A stretch of DNA of 64,000 bases from Antedon mediterranea (Eukaryota > Echinodermata > Crinoidea > Comatulida > Antedonidae), in the NCBI RefSeq assembly GCF_964355755.1, contig NC_092676.1, positions 21,310,288-21,374,287 of the forward strand, given 5' to 3'. Under the pieces are notes generated by a model. That model saw nothing but the letters and a program-made list of their open reading frames with translations, had not been told where the DNA came from and made no database searches. Each line of letters begins with the position of its first letter. The stretch's first letter is position 1. Position numbers and translations under genes: made by a program. Positions 25,101 to 35,999 of this stretch are shown here, in pieces.

Positions 25101-28100
25101 AGAAGAACTTGATTAGCAGATAAAAATGTTTTCAACTGTTCTGGAATTTGCTGTTCGGCTTTTGGTATTTTAATTGTTTGTGAGCCGATGGCTACTCTTC
25201 GACTTCGTTCAGCATTTTTTATGCAGTTTGTGTAATTGCTACATGTGATCGCAGAACTCTCCTTCGTTTAGTAACTCTTCTGTTGACTCTAATCCTTCAA
25301 ATTCTTCTGTAAAAAAAAAGAATACTAATTAATATTTATGATTCTAAATGTTTGTGTAATAAGTATAATAATATAATCAGTTCAGTATCATCTATACACT
25401 ATTTAATATTGCAGTACAAGAATTCAAATAATATGTCTCAAATAACAACATAAAGCATCAGGTTGGTCCATTCTGTCCTTGCCTGAGGCTACTTGCCAAG
25501 GTTTGCATGTGTTATGCGCGATTTGAATGATTTGCGCAATTTGAAATTGCGCAAAAAAATCCTTGCGCAATTTGAAATTGCGCAAAGAATTCTTGCACAA
25601 TTTAAAATTGCGCAAGGATTTTTTTGCGCAATTTCAAATTGCGCAATCAACTTGCGCAATTTCAAATTGCGCAAGAAAATCTTTGCGCAATTTTAAATTG
25701 CGCTGCACAATTTGTAAATTGCGCAAGATAGTTCTTGCGCAATATGACACCTTTGCGCAATTTGAAAACGAACTGTAAATTTTCCCATACATGGCTAGGC
25801 TAGGCCTAGGCAGAGGAGTTTAAAATTTAGTATTTTATTATATAAATAAGACCATTTCAATGAAGATAATGTTTAATACTCACTTTTTAAGTTTTTAATA
25901 TTAGTTTAAGCTAGGCCATGTAACCTAGTCAGTATCAGTAGTCCAGACCCTAGCTAGGCTAGAGTAGGCCTAGTATAGCCGGCCGCCCGCGCCGCGCCCG
26001 CCTGGTGGAACGTCACCACCGCTTCGTTTTCCTTCGTCGGTTCTTCGACGGTATGCTAACTTATAACAATATTTGCACTACTAAAATAAGGAAATGTGAT
26101 ATTTATCTTTAATTTTGAATCATTCTTAGAAATTAAATACTATAAAAATATGGGTGTGCATGATTTCACAATCTGTCGAAAAACCTTGCGCAATTTGCAG
26201 ATTACTTGCGCAATTTAATACGTTGCTTGCGCAATTTGAAACACATGTTTCAATTCAAATTGCGCAAGGATTTTTTTTGCGCAATTTCAAATTGCGCAAA
26301 TCGTTCAAATCGCGCATAACACATGCATTACCACATTGAATAATAAAATGCAAATGTTTTTTTCCCAAGATGGAGGTACCATCAAACTAGGTTCACTACA
26401 CAATAATACTGGGGCCACCCTAGCTAGGCCTAATTCATATTGTAATTATGGGTTCATTTTTTGTTGGCCCAGATATTTAAAAAAAATTATATACTAGGCC
26501 TAGCCTACTCTACGTAGGCTTAATACATATTAAAAAAATAAACTTTGTAGACTACCCACCGCCAACCTACCTAGAGCTAGGCTTTTTTTAGCAAGCAAGG
26601 CAGTATGATATGAACTAATTACTAGGCCTAGCTAGTAGGGGCCTAGCCTAGGCTAGACCTATCATTAAAACAAATAGAATTTACCTTCTTCATTGTTGGA
26701 TGAATTAACATCCTCTATTTCATATTTTACTGCTCGCCTTTGTTTGCTACAATCAGTGAAATATTGATAGCATCTTTTTATGACATCCAGGTCGCCAGGA
26801 ATTGGTAACAAGTATTGGTAAGCTCCTCTCAATATTTTCAAAAGGATTTGCGGCTACAAAACTCCTTTTGATTGCCGCTTAGATTGCACCAACTTTTTGT
26901 ACACATTAAAAAAGTTTTCCATTTGGTTTCTGTGAATGTTAATATTGTCCCAGAATTAGATGTATTGTGTCAATAACAACGTTTTTGATCATCAGAAGAT
27001 GACATCTTCCTGCTCCGCGCTCCAGAAGAACAACACATGTTTGTTTACGATCGTCTAGTAGCCGTATCCCGCTGTGTAAGGGAATCTGATTGGACAGTTA
27101 CTGTTGCACAGCTCCATGAGTTAAAAGACAAATTTTTTGATTGGTCAATTGTGCGACCTGTACTGACCTACAAAAATCTTCTATATCGCAATAAAATACA
27201 TATAAAAACAAACATATTTCGTTGACGCGTAAAATTTACAAGCGGGACCGGCCAGTTTAAGGTTATCTATATTTTTGTTATAATTGTCATAGCAATTTTA
27301 TTCTCCCCCCCCGATAGGGGATCACGAAATGAAACGATAGAAGGCCATGCCGATGACGTCACACACGTACCAGCACCCCATTGGCTGATTATGACGTAAT
27401 GCAATTTTACCGTACCTTTAGTAAACAGAAGTTAGAATACGGTACCGTATCTTTAGCCACGGCGTAAAATTAATGTAATTAACAAAGAAACTAAAGCATA
27501 AATAGTTTATTAAACGTGAATAAACTGACAAGTTTCTTCAGGCATACTACAGATTCATTTTATTTAGTCATGTTAAAATATTTAAAACATATGAAATTTG
27601 TTTCCAGAGACAAAATTTATACAAATTCATTTAAAAATACATCAACAATTCAAAAAATGTGGTTAAAACAAGGTTTCCAAGTTTAAAATACAAATATTTA
27701 AAATACAGATTACTTTATAAAACTTTATTCGTATTGCACTTGGGAGAAAATAATCTATGTCTAATTTCCAGTTATTTACGCCGAAGCGTTATTACAATAT
27801 TCAAGAACCATCTGGGAGACCGGCTAGTGAAGAGAGTGTACAAAGGAATGCAAGTAAATAACTTACCCTACGGAACTAATAATTTCTGGTCCTTCGTAGC
27901 TGAATGGATCAGACTCGTCAGGTTCACATTTCATTGTATAGTGTTTCTTAAGAACTTGATTTGTGAAAAATACATTTTCTTCAAAATGGAATTCTAATGT
28001 AAAGCCCTGTGGTAAAATAAAAAAAAAAACAATTGATCAACCAATCACAGAATGAAGAGCTGGATGATTAAAATCATGCAGCATTACAACATTTTCAGTA

Positions 28101-31100
28101 ACCACTTTCTTAAACTAGATTTAAACTTTCAGAATTCTACAAATGCCAATTCAATTTAATTTCTTTCATTTCGGAAATATTTTAATTTTTTTTCTCTTTT
28201 GTGTATTATTTCGGAAATATTTCATCCATATCAAAAGAAAAAACAAAATCTAATATAATGTTTATTCATTACCATATTTGGATTGTCGCAGTATTGAACT
28301 TTGACATCTTTAAGATGCTTCAGGATTGGTTCATCATGTTCTTGTACCATATCTGCCAGTAGGTCTACATTCTTTAATATCGTTAACCAAAACTCTGGTA
28401 TGCCTGATGGGTTCTCTGCAAAAAAACAAACAGTTTAAACATAGAATAACCTGTATAATGCAACAACAATCTTAAGAGCCACATTAAAAATAAATAAATT
28501 ATTATAATCTTATGTTTAAGGTCTTATACCCTGCAAGAACATCCTGTTGCACTCAATCTATAATGATCTTGTGTTCTATTAGCTATTATATAATGGTAAT
28601 TGTGTTATTTATTTAAATAAAAGATATGTTTTAATAATAAAAAATGAACTTTGATTTCTTTTGTTCTAAAAACTAACCCTCTTCTTTATCTTCTATTTGG
28701 GCTTTCTCCTTCAGTTCATCCTGTAATAAAATAAATAATTTTATTAAATCAAACTACTGTATGTCGGTGGTGGTTGGGGTAAACGAACATGTAATTTAGG
28801 AATTAAAAATAAACACATGGTTTTATGTTCACCCCAGGAGCGTATTTGGTACAATACAGAGTGGCGATACATATGAAAACCTGCCAAATGTCTTTGTATG
28901 GTAAGGAATTAAAAAACACAGTACTAAACAGATCCGTTTCTAATCAAAGTTCTTGTTTGTCACAAATAATCAATACATATATACAATATAGAAAAAATAC
29001 CACGGAAGTGAAACAATTTTGTAAAATGGGTCTTTGAAATACTTCTGTTTTTACATATTAACACACATAAAATATTAAACATCAAATACAAATTATAACT
29101 ATTAATAAAATAGTAATTTAATTAATATGGAAGGTTACAAATAAACGGATGAAATTCCACAAATATCTATTGAGGTACTCTCCAATTATGTGGCCCTACC
29201 ACGAAGTACACAGACGGTTGGGTCGTAAATATCGTCAACTGATACAATCCCTATTCAGACAATTACTAGTCACAGATGGAAAGAACACCATGAAACAACA
29301 CCATATACTAACATCATAGACAATTGAATTAAAATGTTAGTTACCTATCAAAGACAGTAGCAATGATGGTATGGACACGATGGTGAAGATGAATTGATAC
29401 AAACCCCAAATTTAACTTACAACAGACCCTTTTGGCTCACTTACAGCAAGCTTGTTATCCCCCTCTTCCTCCTCTTCTTCGTCATCGCTGCTCTCCCATT
29501 CACAGTCGGAATCTGTCGGCTCTATATGTGCTGTAACTATATCTTTCCTCTGAAAATAACAAAAGAACAAAAATATTGGTTTTATAACAAATCTAAATGT
29601 GCTGTAACTATACCTTTCCTCTGAAAAAAAACCAAAACAATATTTGTTTTATAACAAATTTAAAACTTGCGTACAAGGTTTGAGTGGGAGAGTGTGGATG
29701 CTTCTATACTATAACAGCTTATTAAATACTTGAGGAAACGTAGCTCTGTGTTTAAAGTATCTGTCTATTGCAAAGTATTGACTTAGTTTCTGACAATATA
29801 ATTTATTTTCTAGATTTCCTAGTGCGCCGTTCCGCAACATATGGGTCACAAACAAAAATTTATTTTGTCAGCTCAAATACGTAATGTTGGGTCGCAAGAA
29901 TTCACAAAATAGGATGATGGGGTTGCGGTTAAAAAAGTTGCGGAACGCTGTTCTAGTTGATAGTTTTTTACTGAACATCACTTTTAAATAAAGTCATGCA
30001 TAAACACAAACATAAATATTGAATAGCATACCTTATCATAAAGATTTTCATAAAGTTTAGCATATTTGCACTCTAATTGATGGACCTCCTCGTAGAACTT
30101 TGCTTCTAATTTTGTGTGGTTTAGCTGTAGCTTTTTCAAGGCTTTGATACGACGCTTCACAACTTTTGGTAAACTAAATAAAAAACAATTATTCAAATCA
30201 TTTAAAATAATTTGCAAATAAAGATATGTTGTTACCAAAACATAAATTCAAAACAAGATTTTCAATAGGCCAGTTTGCATTCTTATTCAAGTTATTAAGA
30301 CAAACAAAAATAATGATATTGCTTATCAAAAGTACAAAGTATTTAAATGCTTACATTGATCATAAACTGGACTTTTGGGTAATATGCTCTGGGCCTTTAA
30401 ACTAATAATACCATATGGTATTATTTTAGCCAAAATGTATAAATATTATGTAACACTAAAATGCTTGATATTTCAATTATTTTTCAGGGGGACTATTATA
30501 ATCAAAAACCATATCAACTGTTGAAATTTAATTAATACTGTTTTGTTTTCTCTAAAGAAAGCTATCCAATTAATACATATTTGCCATCAATTAAACACAT
30601 ATCGAGAATATTTATTGCAAAATAGCCCATTGCAGCGATACTGACCTTTCAATATAGCCACTTCGTTGACCAACAAGACTATCTAATTGATGTTGTAGTG
30701 ATGCTAACACCTGGGGGTTCTGTAAAACCACTGCAAAATACAAATTATAAAATAATTAGTTACCAGTACAATGAATAATTTAACATAAAAACAAATACAG
30801 TTCAAGACTCAGTACACTCAGAATACAGAACACTTTTAAAACCAACTTATTTTTTTCCGCATAACAGCTACAGTACTTAACAAAATTTACCTCCCTCCCT
30901 CCCTCCGCTAAAACTCCAAAGATATTTCTGCTTCTCACAAACCTCTGCAGACATGCGATGGAAATGAAAATCGCAGTTATTTACTCTTCGAATGGGTAGC
31001 ATGATTTTTGTTGATATGAAATGCTGGATTCGCATGAACAAATTAGCCTGGTGGAAATGTAGGCAATAGCATCAGGTTGTATGTGTCAAGTTGTCTCCAA

Positions 31101-32128
31101 AGAGTCACCATACTGTGATGCATCATAGGCCTAGGGAGCACACTGGACATGGTGGGGTAGTGATGCAGGTTTGAGTAATATACTGTATGTTTTTTAATGG
31201 GTTAGACTTACGGTTAACCTTATCATCTGTAACATTTCCCTGTATTTCTTCCACCTCCTCTACATCATCCATTGAATCTCCCCCTGGTCCTGCTTCCATG
31301 TTAGCTACAGCATCACTGGCCCTACAGGAGGAAAATTACAAATATAATATCTGCACTGATCAATACTCACTGTATATTGATCAATAAGCAACAACAATGA
31401 AAAAAGCAGAGTATAGTTATTAGCCCGAATAAAAAAAAATGCATCTTTCATAGAAAAACAGATTACAAATCAGCATACCATTAAAAGATTAATCTTGTAA
31501 AAAAAACACCAAATAAATATGGTGGAGAGAAAGATTATAATCTCTCTATTCAATGGCCAATATTAATCATCAACTATCAAAGGACATACAGTTTGTTTAT
31601 TTTGTTTCTGTTACTCATCTAATTTTAATAAAAAGATAAACTAAATATTAAAATAAAAAATAATAATACTAATGATTATTACAATTATTATGGGAAATTA
31701 AAGGAACATCACTAAATTAAACAATATCTAATGATATCTCCATTTAATAAAATGCTCGATACAATAAAACATTTTGCCTGAAATTATTTATAGTAGACAA
31801 AAACAAGCCGAGATAATTTATTCCACATGACTTACTACAGTGTACTATGACACAAGTGGCAAGACCACAATGTAAGGATGTCATACTCTCGTGTGAGCTG
31901 CCTGTAATTTATGGCTAACCCAAATTAATCTTCCCATTCACAGACAAATCATTAAGAATCTAGCAACGGCTAGCAATTGTTATTCACTCACTGGCTGCAT
32001 GCCGTGCATAATGTTTCTTAAATTCATGCTTGGCAATGGCATACTACATTAAAAAAGCCATGGTTTTAGTTACTAACTGAGATAGATTTGAGATATTGAA
32101 ATGACGGACGATAGTCATGCATTATATA

Positions 32129-32163
<35 letters not shown>

Positions 32164-35100
32164 GGATTGCCTTCATATTTTTTTTAAACAAATCTCACTG
32201 TCTACACAAAATGCTCCTTTTAGATTTTGGTTATATAAATAGCCTAGAATATTAACTCGACAAATATGGAATAATCAGCAATTATGCATGTTTACCAACT
32301 ATAGATTAATAGTACAGACAGTTAAAAAGATTTTGAGAATTTAAATTTAAAACATGCATGCATATTTTTTTTTACAGGGGAATAAAATGGGGATCAGAGG
32401 AAAGGGGTCAATGTGGGCGTGGTTTAAGTATGTGTATATATTTATATATCCATTTAAATATGAGGAAAAAATTGACAAAAATAATAATTGCCTCTTGACC
32501 TTCATTTTAATATTTAAAATAAACATTTTCCTGTTTTCCATCCTAAAATATTCCATAAGTACTGTACATGTATGTATTATTAGATATATTTTATACTTGT
32601 GTTTTATCTTACTTATTTTTTAATTGTAAATTTAACAATGTTTGTTGCAATAAATGGATTTGATTTGATATCATTTAGAACACTTCTTAGATTTTTCACA
32701 GTAAATAGTCTGCATTGATAAAACATAGAATAGAAAGAAAAAACCACCCAACAGACAAATTAAACAGGCTCTTTAATTAAGAGTGGCAGCTGGTCTTGTA
32801 ATAGTGAAGTACAGTTACTAACTGTTTGTTAGACAATAATTAACCTATATCGATGAGACCATATTTTTATATTTGTTCGTTAAAGATTATATAAAAAATA
32901 AATGTCTAGGCCTACAGTAGATCAGTTTGTTCAGCTTTTGGCCAGGTCAGTAAAAAAAATGCAGTCTTAGGATGATTCGGCCTTGGCAAAATAGTCATCA
33001 AATTGGTGAGCTGAAAGTCCAGGGCTGCAAATTTGTGTTTAAGCAACCAAATTTAAACTATACTATAATTCTAGATTAGTTAGTCCCACTAATTAATAAA
33101 TAACTTAATTCTTCACAAATTAAATTAACAAATTATTAACATATTAGGACTTCATGATGAAAATCATATGTTTACAATGCATAATTGTTCTACTGTCAAA
33201 GATGTATTCAGGGCATCACGTATGCAAAACCCAGGAGAGCAACAAATCGCTCTCCTCAAATCACCGAGGAGAGCAATTCGCTCACCTTGCAAAAATTTTA
33301 AATCGCTCTCCTCAAATATTTATGTTGAAGTTGAAGGATGGTCGCCCTTATTAAAAATGGCTGGCCCTTATTAATTTTTTGTACACATTTTTTTGACCGA
33401 CAGGGGATAACCCCCCCCCCCCCCCCCCGGGCACAACAAATGTATACTGTACCTCTCCCCTAAAATCCACCACACCCACCTTTACACACAATATTTTCCG
33501 TGGGGATCGTATTATTCTACAGTACAAAAAACTCAAGCCAATTTTTTTTTTATGGCCTGCCTGGGTAGATTGGGTTTCAGGAGCCTGGAGAATCCTGTCC
33601 TGGCCAACTATATGCCTTTAGCCTAGCTTTTCTAGCCTAGCTTGTTGGCCTAGAAATCAGACAGAAAACCTGAAAAGTATTTACCTGCAATTCATAAATT
33701 ATACAATTCTAACATGCAACAGCCATTAAAATATTGATAATAAGTTACAAAGTGTCATTTTAAAATAATTAAGAAAGATATTTGATCGTGTTTACATGTG
33801 TCACACATGGGCGCACGCACAATAGGGGGGAGGGCTGAGAGAGCTTCTAGAAGATGCTGACGTCACACATCAGCACGTGTTTTGAGGAGGATTTGAGTGA
33901 CCAAAATTGGTTAGAACTTTCGAAGAAATAATCCATCTTCAAAATGACATAATTAAAGCAACCAGCAGCTAAGCTTTTTTAAATAATAAACATTATATTT
34001 AGGCCTCCTATATTAATGTTTCCTTTTAAAATTAAATATATTTTATTAACTCGTTCCATAAAAACATAAAGGGAAAAATTATTGGTTGGGACATGATCTG
34101 CCTGTAAAGGAGGTGTTTCTATGACACCGTACTGGTTGCACTATGAGGCGATGAAGTAAACTCGCCCTTGAATGCGCGCAGGCAGGGGAATCCCCTTTGT
34201 TGGTACCTCGCACTGTGAGATGGAGCGCGATGAATTGCTCTCCTTTTCGAAGGTTGTTGATTGCGATCGCGCTCGCGATCCTTAAAAACGAGGGACTGCC
34301 ATTAGGCTTGTAGCTTTATAACTTAGCTTATATATTATTAGCCTAGGCCTAGATTGGTTTTAACTTTTAAAAATCCACGTGTTTTTAGGCCTCTTGACAG
34401 AAAAATCAACACTGTCAAAAGCTAGGCTCTATTTTGAAAATTAAGGAGCGCGATAAATTGCTCTCCTCGAAGCCTGTTGAGGAGCGCGGAGGAGCAGGCG
34501 CTCCTTATAAATGATGCCCTGATGTATTGTCACCCAAAACATAAAAAATGAAGATTAATAAAATCAGACTTTACATAAGCCATTTTTCAATTTTAATAAA
34601 GTTATTCACTTCTGTGAAAAAAATTGTTATTTCACTTTTATATAAAGACATTTGTTGAACAAAACAGTTGATTTTAATCAAAAATATATAATCAAAAATA
34701 TATATCTTTAATTTTAGGTGACAATACAGTACATCAGACCTCCCACTATTTATCTGTTTAGCAATATACTGTAGCAGGCCTTTTCTTTTATTTAAGGTGA
34801 GCGAGTGCGATCGCTCACCTAACACACTCCTAAACTGCCCTTGAGGAGTGTGTACAGCACCCCTGAATGTACAGGTCTTTTCTTTTAAGGTGAGCGAGTG
34901 GGATCGCTCACTTAACACACTCCTAAACTGCCCTTGAGGAGTGTGTACAGCACAGGGTACAGCACCCCTGAATGTACAGGCCTTTTCTTTTGAGGCGAGC
35001 GAGTGCGATCGCTCGCCTAACACACTCCTAAACTGCCCCTGGGGAGTGTGTACAGCACCCCTGAATGTACAGACAGTATTGAGTGCAATTTGTACTATTG

Positions 35101-35177
35101 TAGCACATCTACAATTTTAAAAAGACAAGGCCTGCTGTAGCATGTTTACCCTGTACTTACTGATTGTTTTCTGCCAT
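16171..35177 (-). CDS. NAP1L: Nucleosome assembly protein 1-like, complete, 13 exons
   Basis: Exons in transcript order: 35177-35161, 31321-31212, 30730-30646, 30173-30032, 29549-29445, 28720-28678, 28415-28273, 28006-27867, 19850-19682, 19244-19131, 18878-18858, 18647-18600, 16203-16171. The sum is 1,170 nt (389 aa plus stop), close to vertebrate NAP1L1 (391 aa). The protein is a histone H2A-H2B chaperone that shuttles between cytosol and nucleus. Visible hallmarks are the SLPKVVKRRIKALKKLQ dimerisation-helix region, the NAP core (GIPEFWLTILKNVDLLADM; DSDPFSYEGPEI), the basic NLS-like KKKQKHKGKG, NDSFFNFFSPP, FEIGHFFKERVVPRAVLYFT, and an acidic tail ending DYDPSKDNKPSECKQQ. The final CKQQ is a CAAX-type prenylation box, as in NAP1L1. 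Acidic tail residues come from small exons of 21 and 48 nt. The 8-kb intron 27,866-19,851 contains a 7.6-kb transposon whose end is 20 nt from the exon-9 acceptor. A 5' UTR exon is likely at about 35.8 kb. Confidence 0.97.
17100..18580. repeat. 1.5-kb hierarchical minisatellite in last NAP1L intron
   Basis: It starts as a 37-bp unit (TAGTGTAGTGTTGCTTCTAG plus ACACCACACTGATTATC; 17,140-17,345). It then becomes a ~67-bp higher-order unit made of half-units that all begin TATCTAGTGTTG and alternate TTTCTAAACACTATTCTAAA with TAGATGCTAAACAGGGAC. Shorter 32-bp half-units are interspersed. TAGTGTT and AACACTA flank an 8-base loop in each long unit, so each copy could form a hairpin. It sits between the last two NAP1L exons and stops 20-30 bases from the 48-nt exon. 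Confidence 0.9.
19862..19870. repeat. Target-site duplication, left copy (TAAAATTAA)
   Basis: The nine bases TAAAATTAA directly precede the left terminal inverted repeat and recur exactly at 27,465-27,473 after the right one. Both abut the repeat ends with no extra base, as expected for a transposon target-site duplication. Confidence 0.85.
19985..22970. other. ~3-kb unassigned segment within the 7.6-kb transposon
   Basis: This stretch separates the left terminal repeat from its inner inverted block. On the right side the two are contiguous, so it may be a later insertion. It is AT-rich, has a C-run at 20,873-20,887 and only short ORFs (for example minus 20,337-20,603) that I do not recognise. 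No terminal repeats or target duplication of its own could be seen. Confidence 0.4.
23558..24047. repeat. ~172-bp tandem repeat, ~2.9 copies
   Basis: Copies start with AAGTTTCTTATAATACTCCT at 23,558, 23,731 and 23,903. They share TCATGGGTTCTTTATTTTA, CGTTACAAAATAGTTAAG and a TTTAATATAAATTTA end. The copies are nearly identical, so the amplification is recent. It lies downstream of the nuclease pseudogene inside the large transposon. A smaller duplication of ATAACATAGAATTA...AATCAATTAGTAA lies just upstream (23,442-23,535). Confidence 0.9.
24184..26820 (-). pseudogene. Decayed transposon-borne FEN1/XPG-like nuclease with Cys-rich C-terminal tail
   Basis: Minus-strand remnants keep the order of one gene. 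An upstream exon (26,820-26,685; YQYLLPIPGDLDVIKRCYQY) ends at a GTAAAT donor. The next exon starts after ACAG at 25,306 (EEFEGLESTEELL; then in another frame SNYTNCIKNAERSRRVAIGS). A core frame (25,030-24,611) contains EEADTRM, SPDTDDVFIIGLAF and CFTGCDSVSAFFGNGKVKA. A tail frame contains APSPVGNGWKM and, after an in-frame TAA, SWSCKKSKCNEG...CTELCSCKNC. The spacing of EEAD, DxD and GCDS followed by a glycine-rich turn resembles the XPG-I acidic residues and helix-two-turn-helix of FEN1-type nucleases. The tail resembles a tesmin/CXC cysteine motif. Frameshifts and stops show it is dead. Similar proteins are common as uncharacterised repeat-derived ORFs in invertebrates. Function in transposition is inferred only. 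Confidence 0.7.
25504..26327. mobile_element. 824-bp nested element built of TTGCGCAA palindromes
   Basis: Both ends are inverted copies starting TGCATGTGTTATGCGCGATT, then runs of palindromes of the form TTGCGCAATTT + GAAATTGCGCAA. Seven or more such motifs lie at 25,517-25,760 and four at 26,185-26,305. The interior (25.78-26.15 kb) is AGGCCTAG-rich with one very GC-rich patch at 25,978-26,010. It lies in the intron of the nuclease pseudogene. No convincing target duplication was identified. A related fragment is at 39,190-39,300. Confidence 0.7.
27465..27473. repeat. Target-site duplication, right copy (TAAAATTAA)
   Basis: Exact copy of 19,862-19,870, immediately after the right 114-bp terminal inverted repeat. 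Confidence 0.85.
29530..29670. repeat. ~72-bp tandem duplication covering a NAP1L 3' splice site
   Basis: The sequence ATGTGCTGTAACTATATCTTTCCTCTGAAAA...TTGGTTTTATAACAAAT is repeated once (29,526-29,596 and 29,598-29,668). It duplicates the start of NAP1L exon 5 (29,549) with its acceptor. The upstream decoy copy would start with the same residues but lacks the rest of the exon and a donor. Confidence 0.75.
29826..29952. repeat. ~127-bp hAT-like MITE in NAP1L intron
   Basis: The ends are inverted (CGTTCCGCAAC at the left, GTTGCGGAACG at the right), with the ATGGGTCAC / GGGTCGC motifs typical of hAT-derived MITEs. The flanks TTCCTAG and TTCTAGTT may be a decayed 8-bp duplication. The assignment is by resemblance only. 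Confidence 0.55.
32128..32160. repeat. (TA)n microsatellite
   Basis: An uninterrupted TA run of about 30 bases, preceded by a TATATAATTA stretch, in the first coding NAP1L intron. Confidence 0.9.
33209..34521. mobile_element. 1.3-kb non-autonomous element with CAGGGCATCA ends
   Basis: Both ends read CAGGGCATCA inward (33,209 and the complement at 34,521). They are flanked by ATGTATT on both sides (33,202-33,208 and 34,522-34,528). The subterminal arms are rich in GGAGAGCAA / GCGATCGC-type motifs in inverted order (33,235-33,315 and 34,205-34,500). CAGGG termini fit hAT elements, although the visible duplication is 7 rather than 8 bases. No coding capacity was seen; an 18-base C-run lies at 33,411-33,428. 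Confidence 0.75.
34780..35072. repeat. Three ~93-104 bp tandem copies with GCGATCGC palindrome
   Basis: Copies start at 34,795, 34,888 and 34,992 with AGGTGAGCGAGTG(C/G)GATCGC. They continue TAACACACTCCTAAACTGCC, then GAGTGTGTACAGCACCCCTG. The minus-strand ORF across it (34,571-35,023) is repetitive and not a gene. The motif is related to the arms of the neighbouring 1.3-kb element. It lies 90 bases downstream of the NAP1L start-codon exon. Confidence 0.85.
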
Positions 35178-35796
35178 TGTAAAGACAGTCTTGTGTATCT
35201 CTGAAATTCAAATTAATAATTATGATAAAGTACATTGGGAAAATGGCATCATCTTAAACAGAAATTCCGCAAACATTGTTGAAGGGCCACAGGGCAGTTT
35301 GAGAAATGTAGAAATTGTAATTTAATTATATTATTATTATAGGCTAATTAATTTTACCACTGGCTGCTGACTGGTTGGCCTAGGCCTAGGCCCTAGGCCT
35401 AGCTTGCAAACTAAAGTCCAATTAAGAATTTAACAATGCTTGATTTTATTTCACAACAGTAAGCCCAGCTTACTATCAAGTAAGTGGGAGCCGTACCTAG
35501 GCTAGCCTAGGCCGCTACGTTTTATTTTAAATCATCTCAACCTGCAACAAGACGTGCAAGAGCAATCGATGTGTGCGGCTAGTGCATCAACACGCACGGT
35601 GGACTTCTTCACCGGATACTGAGCAGAACAATACAAATATTCGAGCTTAGAACCATGAAATTTATCGTTTTAAATATCCCTTAATTATTAATACGTTTTA
35701 CTACATGTTATATTATTAACAACATTTTACAAAATTATCAAAATACATTTTCATCACATTTTAATGACGATTACGTTTTCGTTAATCGGTACTTAC

Positions 35797-35935
35797 ATTC
35801 TTCCAACATACACCACGCTGCAATATGGCGGGGAACATAGACAGAGAATGATTGGTCAGTGTGTGACGTACGGTTACGTCATTATAACGGTTTGGCCAAT
35901 CAAAGTGCTCAGTTTAATTGGTACAAGTGGCGCGA
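35797..35935 (-). promoter_or_regulatory. NAP1L promoter and probable non-coding first exon
   Basis: Reading on the minus strand, a GTAAGT donor ends a probable 5' UTR exon at about 35,798; its partner acceptor (TTGAATTTCAG) lies at about 35,197, just before the ATG exon. The exon contains CCCCGCCATATTG, whose complement CAATATGGCGGGG is a YY1-type initiator element. Upstream are two CCAAT boxes (ATTGG at 35,851; CCAAT at 35,896) and CRE-like TGACGTA / ACGTCA half-sites (35,864-35,882). This is typical housekeeping promoter architecture. The start site itself is inferred. Confidence 0.6.
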
Positions 35936-35999
35936 AAATATTTTTTTTTTGTCGTGACTGGGTTAACCCAAAATTTATTTAATAAAATATTAATTAATT

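Larger units (their letters stand above)
19871..27464. mobile_element. 7.6-kb DNA transposon with 114-bp TIRs and 9-bp TSD, inside NAP1L intron 8
   Basis: Terminal inverted repeats 19,871-19,984 and 27,351-27,464 (114 bases each) differ at only two positions. They start CGCTGTGGCTAAAGATACGG (left) and CGCCGTGGCTAAAGATACGG (right, reverse complement). A perfect 9-bp direct repeat flanks them. A second, more diverged inverted pair lies inside (about 22,975-23,090 versus 27,235-27,335; shared CATTTCGTGATC-type and CCGGTCCCGCTT blocks). On the right it directly adjoins the terminal repeat, but on the left it is ~3 kb away. Cargo includes a decayed FEN1/XPG-like nuclease gene (minus strand, 24.1-26.8 kb), a 172-bp tandem repeat and a nested 824-bp palindromic element. 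Long TIRs with a 9-bp duplication occur in Mutator-like elements, while XPG-type nucleases are known from Academ-type transposons. I could not find a transposase, so the superfamily is open. Confidence 0.88.

Noticed and set aside
30405-30426. Perfect palindrome AATAATACCATATGGTATTA
   Set aside because: Short AT-rich palindrome in an intron with no second copy seen; likely chance.
34571-35023. 150-aa minus-strand ORF (GERSHSL repeats)
   Set aside because: It is a translation of the 93-104 bp tandem repeat within a NAP1L intron.
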